A stretch of 28,703 bases of DNA from CALVJJ01 sp045538425 (GTDB lineage Bacteria; Bacillota; Clostridia; Christensenellales; UBA1242). Below are positions 8,144 through 14,089 of this stretch, piece after piece. Below the pieces are notes generated by a model. It was not told the origin of the DNA and did no database searches. It saw only the letters and a program-made list of their open reading frames with translations. Position 1 is the stretch's first letter, and the number at the start of each line of letters is the position of its first letter. The stretch lies in contig JAZSRJ010000062.1 in the NCBI GenBank assembly GCA_045538425.1, positions 1 through 28,703 of the forward strand. The letters run 5' to 3'. Position numbers and translations under genes: made by a program.

Positions 8144-8171
8144 TTGAAAAAAAATGAAGATATGATATAAT
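8144..8171 (+). promoter_or_regulatory. Extended -10 promoter for smpB-ssrA
   Basis: TTGAAA (8144-8149), a 16-nt spacer and a consensus TATAAT (8166-8171) preceded by TGA form the extended -10 TGATATAAT. The predicted start near 8177-8179 falls inside the 8-bp hairpin at 8174-8197. No other promoter is visible before ssrA. Confidence 0.8.
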
Positions 8172-8173
8172 AG

Positions 8174-8197
8174 TAGTGCAAACATCCAGTTGCACTA
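8174..8197 (+). promoter_or_regulatory. 8-bp hairpin or operator at the 5' end of the smpB transcript
   Basis: TAGTGCAA (8174-8181) and TTGCACTA (8190-8197) are perfect reverse complements around an 8-nt loop. The element begins 3 nt after the -10 box, so it is either a DNA operator over the start site or a 5'-terminal RNA stem. There is no T-run, so it is not a terminator. Confidence 0.55.
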
Positions 8198-8232
8198 TCT
8201 ATTTTTATCAAAAAGGTGAAGGAAAAGTAATA

Positions 8233-8685
8233 ATGAAACAGGTTGCAACCAATAAAAAAGCCTATCATAATTATTTTGTCTTGAAGACTTTTGAAGCAGG
8301 TATTTCACTTGTAGGATGCGAGGTTAAGTCCATTCGACAAGGAGAGATTAGCCTAGCAGATAGTTTTGTTGTTATTAGTAAAGATGATGAAATATTCGTG
8401 AAGAATATGTATATCAAGCCTTATGAAAAAACAACAGCATATGTACCAGACGCTAGACGTAGCAGAAAACTTTTAATGCATAAAAGCGAGATACAAAAAT
8501 TGCATGCTCGTGTTAAAGAAAAAGGTTTGACTCTCATGATACTCTCTGTCTATTTTAATGGAAAACGTGTCAAGTTGGAGGTAGGTCTATGTCAAGGTAA
8601 GCATACATATGATAAGAAAAAAGTCTTGGCTGAAAAAGATAGAGTAAGAGATATGCAAAGGGAAATAAAAAATTATACACGATAA
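8233..8685 (+). CDS. smpB: SsrA-binding protein SmpB
   Basis: RNA-binding OB-fold partner of tmRNA in rescue of stalled ribosomes. Its 150 residues match the family. Typical segments are NKKAYHNYF near the start, then FEAGISLVGCEVKSIRQGEISLADSF, NMYIKPYE, HTYDKKKVLAEKDRVRDMQREIK and a basic C-terminal tail. A longer frame could begin at a GTG at 8176, but that lies at the predicted transcription start inside a hairpin. I chose the ATG at 8233, preceded by AAGGA 9 nt upstream and matching where the family starts. The tmRNA gene begins only 7 nt after its stop codon, so the protein and its RNA partner share a transcript. Confidence 0.96.
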   Translation: MKQVATNKKAYHNYFVLKTFEAGISLVGCEVKSIRQGEISLADSFVVISKDDEIFVKNMYIKPYEKTTAYVPDARRSRKLLMHKSEIQKLHARVKEKGLTLMILSVYFNGKRVKLEVGLCQGKHTYDKKKVLAEKDRVRDMQREIKNYTR

Positions 8686-8692
8686 CTTAATC

Positions 8693-9047
8693 GGGGACGA
8701 AATGGTTTCGACGATTTAGTGATTGCGAGGCTAAGCAAGTTGTAGAGGCATCTACATTAAAATATGCAAACCTAAACTTAAATGCAGAAAAACAACCTGC
8801 TTTAATTGCTGCGTAAGAACGCTATAGCAATTGGTTAGTTATATGCCCAACGAATATAACTGGCTTTAGTAGTTGGCTCCTAGTTGATAAGGATTCTCTA
8901 ACTTATCAACCAGAATGTTATGAGAACAATAATTAGATGTTTTGTTGCACGTGGTCTAATTATTGAAAATGCAAGTGCAACTAAACTTGTAGAAAGGTCT
9001 TTGAGATTCTTTTTCGGACACGGGTTCGACTCCCGTCGTCTCCACCA
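8693..9047 (+). ncRNA. ssrA: Transfer-messenger RNA (tmRNA)
   Basis: Rescues ribosomes stalled on broken messages by acting first as alanyl-tRNA and then as a short template. The 355-nt gene starts GGGGACG (8693-8699), which pairs with CGTCTCC near the 3' end, and ends in an encoded ACCA (9044-9047). The T arm (ACGGG TTCGACT CCCGT) and the 5' signature GGTTTCGACG are visible. A strong hairpin GTTGATAAG/CTTATCAAC (8883-8910) lies in the pseudoknot region. The tag frame is 8766-8816. I see no promoter of its own and no terminator between its CCA and the protein gene at 9074, so its ends must come from processing of a longer transcript. Confidence 0.97.
8766..8816 (+). other. tmRNA tag reading frame
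   Basis: Reading from the GCA resume codon gives ANLNLNAEKQPALIAA, then TAA at 8814-8816. Sixteen residues is at the long end for such tags, and the end is IAA instead of the usual LAA recognised by ClpXP. The GCA start and a stop codon next to the following helix support this frame. Confidence 0.85.
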
Positions 9048-9073
9048 GTATTTTTATTTTTGGAGGAAGTGAT

Positions 9074-10333
9074 ATGGCTATGTCACAATTATTAAGCATT
9101 AGCGCTACACAAGTATTATTAGATGTTATAGGAATTTTGGCAATCATTGGGATTGGTTCTTTTATGATTATCTTGGTTGCTGACCTGATCATTAGCTTTT
9201 TTGACAAACACCAAGGAGTTTTCTTCAATCGTAAGAAAAAACAAAGAGTGGTAGAACTTGAAGAAGAAGTGGAAGAAGAACCAGTGATTGAATATCAAGA
9301 AGAGGTTGCTCCAGTAGAAAACGTGGAGATTATTCCACTAGAAGAAGAACCAGCACCACTTGTTCTAGAAGAAAGAATTGTAGCAGAACCAGTTCAAGCA
9401 ACAAAACCATTCAGTGATGTATTAAAAGAAGCGGCTGCTATTGTTGCAGAAGAAGAAAAAGCGCAACAAACAGTTGTCAAAGAAGAAGTCGTTGTTGAAG
9501 AAGTAGTTGAAGAGGTTGCTCCAGTTGTTGTTGAAGAGGTAGTGGAAGAAACTGTTGTTGAAGAACCTGTTGTTGTTGAAAAAGTTGTAAGAGTAGACAA
9601 CAACGCTGAAGTGAAAAAACTTAGAAGTCTTCGTAAAGATATTTTGATTAAAAAACAATCTAATCTTGTAATGGATAAAGAAAATGATCGTATTAAAAGA
9701 GAATACGAAGAAAAATTGAAAGAACTTGATGAATTAAAACAATTCAAGAAAAGAGTACAACGTAACCGTGCTAATATCATTCAAGTGCGCAATGATGCAC
9801 TAAAGAAAAACAACCAATTGGTTGAAGAAAAAGAACAACTTAAGAAAGAAGTTGAGTCTTTGAAAAAACGTACTAATGATGATGGAAAACCATACTTCAC
9901 AAAAGAGTACTATGAAGCAAAACTTGTTAGACTTGAAGAAGAACTAAAAGAAAATGACAAAGAACTAAAAGAAAACAAGAAAGAGTTGTTGCCTCTTCGT
10001 CGTGTTAAAAAAGCATATGACAGAGACACCGACAGAGTAAGAAGAAAAGAAGTACTTGTTGCTAGACAAAAAGTGGCTTTGTATGGCGTTAATTCTTCTG
10101 CTAACATTGATCCAGCGAAAAAAGAAAAACTTGATGCTGAAGTAAAACTTCTAAAAGAATTGAAAGACAGTGTTGCTAGTTGCGAAGCTGTACTAGAAGA
10201 AAACAAAGATCGTCTTCCAGCTCTTGAAAAAACCAATAAAGTTCTTACAAAACATCAAGAAAAATTGGAAAATGATATTGCAACAACCAAAGAAGCTCTT
10301 AATTGGTATGCAAAAAATGGTTCTAACAAATAA
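9074..10333 (+). CDS. Membrane-anchored acidic and coiled-coil protein, unknown function
   Basis: I do not recognise a family for these 419 residues. A single hydrophobic helix (about 14-42) is followed by FNRKKKQR (51-58), so by the positive-inside rule the C-terminus should be cytoplasmic. Residues 59-172 are a low-complexity stretch of Val, Glu and Pro with imperfect VVEEVVEE-type repeats. Residues 180-408 are rich in Lys, Glu and Leu with heptad-like spacing, pointing to long coiled coils broken near 270 and 340. This shape recalls cytoplasmic scaffolds such as EzrA, but there is no sequence proof. GGAGGA (9062-9067) lies 6 nt before the ATG. The gene begins 26 nt after the tmRNA CCA with no promoter visible, and it ends at a terminator (10341-10366). 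Confidence 0.88.
   Translation: MAMSQLLSISATQVLLDVIGILAIIGIGSFMIILVADLIISFFDKHQGVFFNRKKKQRVVELEEEVEEEPVIEYQEEVAPVENVEIIPLEEEPAPLVLEERIVAEPVQATKPFSDVLKEAAAIVAEEEKAQQTVVKEEVVVEEVVEEVAPVVVEEVVEETVVEEPVVVEKVVRVDNNAEVKKLRSLRKDILIKKQSNLVMDKENDRIKREYEEKLKELDELKQFKKRVQRNRANIIQVRNDALKKNNQLVEEKEQLKKEVESLKKRTNDDGKPYFTKEYYEAKLVRLEEELKENDKELKENKKELLPLRRVKKAYDRDTDRVRRKEVLVARQKVALYGVNSSANIDPAKKEKLDAEVKLLKELKDSVASCEAVLEENKDRLPALEKTNKVLTKHQEKLENDIATTKEALNWYAKNGSNK
9476..9592 (+). repeat. Degenerate GTTGTTGAAGAA repeat tract inside a CDS
   Basis: Codons 135-173 of the coiled-coil protein are almost only GTT/GTA/GTC (Val) and GAA/GAG (Glu), in a degenerate tandem of GTTGTTGAAGAA-like units. The 13-mer GAGGTTGCTCCAG occurs at the start of the acidic stretch (about 9302) and again here (about 9512), hinting at internal duplication. 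Such a tract could change length by slippage. Confidence 0.65.
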
Positions 10334-10340
10334 TCATTGA

Positions 10341-10366
10341 GAAGTAGTTGATACTACTTCTTTTTT
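10341..10366 (+). terminator. Intrinsic terminator of the smpB-ssrA-9074 unit
   Basis: GAAGTAGT (10341-10348) and ACTACTTC (10353-10360) form a perfect 8-bp stem with a TGAT loop, followed by six T. It lies 8 nt after the stop codon of the coiled-coil protein gene. Confidence 0.92.
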
Positions 10367-10367
10367 G

Positions 10368-10397
10368 TTGTTAAAAAGTCGTTAATTGTGTTACACT
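10368..10397 (+). promoter_or_regulatory. Extended -10 promoter of the patatin gene
   Basis: TTGTTA (10368-10373), an 18-nt spacer and TACACT (10392-10397) preceded by TGT. The -10 box is the left arm of the palindrome at 10391-10406, so a bound protein would block it. Confidence 0.6.
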
Positions 10398-10406
10398 AAA
10401 GTGTAA
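10391..10406. promoter_or_regulatory. Palindrome covering the -10 box and start site (candidate operator)
   Basis: TTACACT (10391-10397) and AGTGTAA (10400-10406) are perfect reverse complements separated by AA. The position is ideal for a dimeric repressor. The 7-bp stem with a 2-nt gap and no T-tail is not a terminator. I cannot assign it to a known regulator. Confidence 0.55.
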
Positions 10407-10417
10407 AGGAAAAAATT

Positions 10418-11257
10418 ATGTTTGCAAAAAAGAAAAAAATAGGTTTGGCACTAGGTGGTGGGGCAGCTAGAGGATTGTCTTATATTGGAGTATTTCGTGC
10501 ATTGAAAGAAAACAATGTTCCAATAGATTTTGTTGCAGGCACAAGTGTTGGGTCGCTTGCAGGAGCTTTTTATTGTGCAGATATTTCTATTGAAAAAATG
10601 ACGCAAATCGTAAAAAGTATAACTATGAAAAATATCAAAACTGGATTGCTTCCTATTATACCAAGCAAAACAGATGGTATTCAAAAAGTTGTAAAACAAC
10701 ATTTAGGAGATATCTCTATCGAAGAATTGCCTATTCCATTTTGCGCCGTAACAACGGATATGAAACAAGGGGAAGAAGTGGACTTTTATCAAGGAAAACT
10801 TGCTCCAATTATAGCGGGAAGTTGTTGTGTGCCAGGTTTTTTTACAGCAGTAAAATACGAAGAGTATATTCTTATGGATGGTGGATTGCTCAATAACATT
10901 CCTGCACGTGTCGCTAGAGACAATGGTTGTGATGTTGTGATTGCAATTGATATCAATTCTACGCGAGGATCAGGGGTGAGTAGTACCAATGTTTTTGATT
11001 GTCTAAAAGCATCCATTGGTATTATCTTAAAGACCAATGCGCGAGATGGATACAAATACGCAGACATTGTGATACAACCTGATTTGAAACGATTTCGTTC
11101 TACAAAACTTGAAGGGATAGACGAAATGATTGAAGAAGGGTATCTTGCAACAATGGCAAGAATGGATGAAATAAAACAGTTAATAGGAAAAAAACAATTA
11201 AAACGATATGAAAAACAACAAAGAAGAAATCAGCAAAAGACTGCTGACCAATCATAA
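10418..11257 (+). CDS. Patatin-like phospholipase / acyl hydrolase (RssA type)
   Basis: Serine acyl hydrolase of the patatin fold with a Ser-Asp dyad. The natural substrate (phospholipid or another ester) is not known from sequence. The 279 residues carry the oxyanion-hole glycines GGGAARG (13-19), the nucleophile elbow GTSVG (41-45, Ser43) and the catalytic Asp154 in DGG (154-156). The C-terminal tail (about 255-279) is very basic and polar (Lys, Arg, Gln). There is no signal peptide, so it should be cytoplasmic or membrane-peripheral. AAAGGA lies 7 nt before the ATG. The last 50 nt overlap the following metallo-beta-lactamase gene in another frame, so the two are probably co-translated. The promoter carries a candidate operator. 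Confidence 0.92.
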   Translation: MFAKKKKIGLALGGGAARGLSYIGVFRALKENNVPIDFVAGTSVGSLAGAFYCADISIEKMTQIVKSITMKNIKTGLLPIIPSKTDGIQKVVKQHLGDISIEELPIPFCAVTTDMKQGEEVDFYQGKLAPIIAGSCCVPGFFTAVKYEEYILMDGGLLNNIPARVARDNGCDVVIAIDINSTRGSGVSSTNVFDCLKASIGIILKTNARDGYKYADIVIQPDLKRFRSTKLEGIDEMIEEGYLATMARMDEIKQLIGKKQLKRYEKQQRRNQQKTADQS

Positions 11258-12341
11258 AAAACGCATTATAAAATGGTCTATCATTGGATTGGTGTGTCTG
11301 TTATTATGTATAACGTTGTTTTGGTCTCCAGTGATCGAACAACAATTTTATTTGAGACCCAATACCACGTTTGTCAATAAGAGAGACTTATCGATTCATT
11401 TTATTGATGTTGGACAGGGAGATGCGATTGCTATACGTTTTCCAAACGAAAAAACAATGTTAATCGATAGCGGTCCTGCAAAAAGTACAAGGGATTTGAT
11501 AACATATTTAGACAATGTCTTTTTTGAGCATGGGAAAAAACATTTTGATTATGTAATGTTGTCACATCCTGATAGTGATCATAGTGCAGGGTTGTCTACA
11601 ATTTTGCGACGCTATTCGGTGGGAGTTTTTTATCGTAATGTTTACCTAGAGGAAGAGGATAATCCCAATGGATATACGACATCTAGCAATGATGATTATG
11701 CAAAGGCTATTTGTGATGCCAAAACAAAGGGAGTTGCTTTGGTTGATCGAGAAGTTGGAGACCAAATAATAGAAGGCGGAGTCGCGGTCAAATGGGTAGG
11801 CCCAATCAAGACTTATACGGAAAGCAATCAAAATAGTATGGTGTTGCATTTGCAGTACAATCGTACAGGAGTTCTGCTCTGTGGAGATGCAGAATACAAC
11901 GAATTAAAGGATATTTTTGAAGATGATGTGTATGATGTAGATATCTTAAAGATAGGTCATCATGGAAGCAAAGAAAGTCTATTGAGTGAGGATGGATCGC
12001 AGTCTATTTTGGATGATATCCAGCCAAGTTATGCTGTTATTTCGGTAGGGAATAACACATATGGACATCCTAATATTGCGACAATTGATGCTTTAATGCA
12101 TACTATTGTCAACAACAAAACAACACTATGGGATCGTACAATGATAACGTATCATGATGGTAGTATTATTGCAAACATTGATGAGGATATTACCATCAAA
12201 GGGATAGGTAAAATTAATGCATATGCTTATATTTCGTTAGAATGGATTGTTGTGTCAATCATGATTGTATCGGTAGGTATAGCAGCCATTCCAAAGAATA
12301 AAAAAGCAGAGTTTGAAAAATCTAAAAATCAAAAAATCTAG
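11208..12341 (+). CDS. Membrane-anchored ComEC-like metallo-beta-lactamase-fold hydrolase
   Basis: The core resembles the metallo-beta-lactamase domain of ComEC/Rec2 proteins: FIDVGQGD (65-72), LIDSG (85-89), SHPDSDHSAG (119-128, metal ligands), NSMVL (209-213), CGDA (225-228), KIGHHGS (248-254) and GHP (286-288). One helix lies at about 24-40 after basic residues (KKRIIK), and a second at about 343-361 is followed by KNKK. Both ends should thus be inside and the catalytic domain outside, as in ComEC, but the channel domain is missing. At 377 residues it is far shorter than ComEC. Substrates might be nucleic acid or phosphodiester compounds; this is inference. The ATG lies inside the patatin gene with a poor ribosome binding site; no alternative start precedes the first helix. 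The stop codon is TAG. Confidence 0.87.
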   Translation: MKNNKEEISKRLLTNHKKRIIKWSIIGLVCLLLCITLFWSPVIEQQFYLRPNTTFVNKRDLSIHFIDVGQGDAIAIRFPNEKTMLIDSGPAKSTRDLITYLDNVFFEHGKKHFDYVMLSHPDSDHSAGLSTILRRYSVGVFYRNVYLEEEDNPNGYTTSSNDDYAKAICDAKTKGVALVDREVGDQIIEGGVAVKWVGPIKTYTESNQNSMVLHLQYNRTGVLLCGDAEYNELKDIFEDDVYDVDILKIGHHGSKESLLSEDGSQSILDDIQPSYAVISVGNNTYGHPNIATIDALMHTIVNNKTTLWDRTMITYHDGSIIANIDEDITIKGIGKINAYAYISLEWIVVSIMIVSVGIAAIPKNKKAEFEKSKNQKI

Positions 12342-12363
12342 AAAGATGTTTTTATACAATTAA

Positions 12364-12393
12364 TTAGGAAAATAAAATCATTTGTGATATACT
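12364..12393 (+). promoter_or_regulatory. Extended -10 promoter of the deoB unit
   Basis: TATACT (12388-12393) preceded by TGA gives TGATATACT. The -35 is poor (TTAGGA at 12364-12369, 18-nt spacer), so the extended -10 probably does the work. AAAGGAGA (12403-12410) and the ATG at 12418 follow. Confidence 0.68.
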
Positions 12394-12417
12394 AACATTG
12401 AAAAAGGAGATGTTTTC

Positions 12418-13572
12418 ATGAAAACAGTTATTATTGTCATTGATAGTTTTGGAATTGGTGCAATGCCAGATGCATATAGATTTGGGGATGAGGGAAGTAA
12501 TACTTATCTCAATATTAAGAGTCAAGTCGGGCTACAACTACCTAATTTAGAAAAACTAGGTCTAAGTTCTATTGATGGGCTCAATCAAGAGTATCGTGGA
12601 GAATTGATTGGTAGTTTTGGTCGTATGTATGAGATTACTAAAGCAAAAGATACCACTGCTGGTCACTACGAAATGATGGATATTGTGCAAAAACATCCTA
12701 ATCCAGTATTCCCAAATGGTTTTGATGCAACTTTAATGGGAAAAATTGAGGCAGTGACAGGTAAACAATATCTTGGCAACGTGGTAGCAAGTGGTACAGA
12801 AATCATCAAAGTTCTTGGGGAAGAACATATGGCAACAGGAAAACCAATTATCTATACTTCTCAAGATAGTTGCCTCCAAATTGCTGCACATATAGATGTG
12901 ATAGCATTAGAAGAATTGTATGATATTTGCGGAAAAATTCGTAAAGTTTGTAAGGGGAAATATGCTTTAGGACGTATTATTGCCCGTCCTTTTGCAGGTA
13001 AGGTTGGAGAATTTTATCGTACAGAAGATAGACGAGATTTTTCGTTGTTACCTCCAAAAAAATCTGTATTGGACAAACTCCAACAAAAAGGGATCAAGAC
13101 AGTGGGGGTAGGTAAGATAAAAGATCTTTTTGCTGGTTGCGGAATTGAAGAAAGTTATCATACAAAAAACAACCAATCTGGTCTTGCTACCATCCAACAA
13201 TTGATCAAAGAGGATTTTGATGGTGTTGTTTTTGCCAATTTAGTAGACACAGATATGTTGTTTGGACATCGTAACAATGTGGAAGGATATGCACAAGCAT
13301 TAAAGGAGATTGATGACAATATTCCGGAGATGTTGGCTAATTTGAAAGAAGAGGATATTTTGATTATCACGGCTGATCATGGTTGTGATCCAACGACACC
13401 AAGTACCGACCATAGTAGAGAATATGTTCCAATTTTGATCTATGGACAACAACTTCAACCAGGCATCAATCTACATACATTGTATGGGTTTAATAGTCTT
13501 GGAAAATCTGTTCTTGACTTATATAAGGTCAAAAAATATAAACATTCTATTTTTAGAACATTGCAAAAGTAA
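12418..13572 (+). CDS. deoB: Phosphopentomutase
   Basis: Moves phosphate between C1 and C5 of ribose or deoxyribose, linking nucleoside breakdown to the pentose phosphate pathway. The 384 residues fit the alkaline-phosphatase-superfamily enzyme. IDSFGIG (8-14) holds metal ligand Asp9, and KDTTAGHYE (77-85) holds the phosphorylated threonine, Thr79 by alignment with the Bacillus enzyme. YTSQDSCLQIAAH, RIIARPF, VDTDMLFGHRNN, TADHGCDPTTP and TDHSREYVP complete the metal and substrate sites. It heads a unit with a kinase-like gene and transketolase, which fits ribose 5-phosphate entering central metabolism. No purine nucleoside phosphorylase gene is present here. Confidence 0.97.
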   Translation: MKTVIIVIDSFGIGAMPDAYRFGDEGSNTYLNIKSQVGLQLPNLEKLGLSSIDGLNQEYRGELIGSFGRMYEITKAKDTTAGHYEMMDIVQKHPNPVFPNGFDATLMGKIEAVTGKQYLGNVVASGTEIIKVLGEEHMATGKPIIYTSQDSCLQIAAHIDVIALEELYDICGKIRKVCKGKYALGRIIARPFAGKVGEFYRTEDRRDFSLLPPKKSVLDKLQQKGIKTVGVGKIKDLFAGCGIEESYHTKNNQSGLATIQQLIKEDFDGVVFANLVDTDMLFGHRNNVEGYAQALKEIDDNIPEMLANLKEEDILIITADHGCDPTTPSTDHSREYVPILIYGQQLQPGINLHTLYGFNSLGKSVLDLYKVKKYKHSIFRTLQK

Positions 13573-13589
13573 TCAAAGGAGGGCATAAA

Positions 13590-14075
13590 ATGAAATCTAA
13601 TATATGTATTATAGGATTGGCAAGAGATTTGACAAAACAAGTTGCTTACCAGATGTCATTACAACTAGATATGTTTTATGCCGATGTCAATGATCTTTTG
13701 CAATTCGAACTAACTAATATTGATGATGTAATTGCGAAATGTGGTACGAGATATATGGAAGAACTAGAACGTAAAAAAGTACGTAATGTAGCCACTTTTG
13801 ACAATACAGTATTTACCATGAGTTTTGCTACATATCAAGCAAATGCAATGGATGAAAAACTTAGAAATCATGCTATAACGATATTCTTGGATGTGCCACA
13901 ACAATACTATAAAATTCAAGAAAATAGTAGTCTGTATGCCATCAACAAATTGTTAAATAAAGATAGACGTATTATTTGTGAAAAAAATTGTGACATAACT
14001 GTTAGATGTCGAAAGATAGAATTAGATCATATTGTAAAACAACTTTGCTTTGCAATTATGAAAAACATGCGATAA
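13590..14075 (+). CDS. Shikimate-kinase-like protein lacking the P-loop (probable pseudoenzyme)
   Basis: The 161 residues follow the shikimate kinase layout from end to end: a first beta strand and loop (5-16), a D-containing second strand (MFYADVNDLLQFE), the segment CGTRYMEELERKKVR (51-65), a strand where the GGG motif should be, ITIFLDVP (96-103), and a closing CDITVRCRKIELDHIVKQL. Key residues are lost, however. The Walker A GxxGxGK(S/T) reads GLARDLTKQ (9-17), the glycine triplet is absent, and the arginine before the ELER segment is methionine. ATP-dependent kinase activity is therefore unlikely. A strong AAAGGAGGG precedes the ATG, and tkt begins 14 nt after its stop codon, so it is expressed with deoB and tkt. 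The family link is my reading by eye. Confidence 0.72.
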   Translation: MKSNICIIGLARDLTKQVAYQMSLQLDMFYADVNDLLQFELTNIDDVIAKCGTRYMEELERKKVRNVATFDNTVFTMSFATYQANAMDEKLRNHAITIFLDVPQQYYKIQENSSLYAINKLLNKDRRIICEKNCDITVRCRKIELDHIVKQLCFAIMKNMR

Positions 14076-14089
14076 GGATATGAATAAAA

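Noticed and set aside
8176..8232. Upstream GTG start extending smpB by 19 residues
   Set aside because: The GTG lies at the predicted transcription start within a hairpin and has no ribosome binding site. The ATG at 8233 fits the family start and has AAGGA upstream.
9048..9073. Intrinsic terminator right after the tmRNA CCA (TTTTTATTTTT)
   Set aside because: The T-rich run is separated from the T-arm hairpin by the acceptor strand and has no adjacent stem, so it is not a canonical terminator. It may still cause some 3' ends.
9394..9780. Long minus-strand open frame rich in Ser and Thr opposite the acidic coiled-coil gene
   Set aside because: It is the mirror of the GTT/GAA repeat tract: low complexity, no ribosome binding site or promoter on the minus strand. 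It is a shadow of the real gene.
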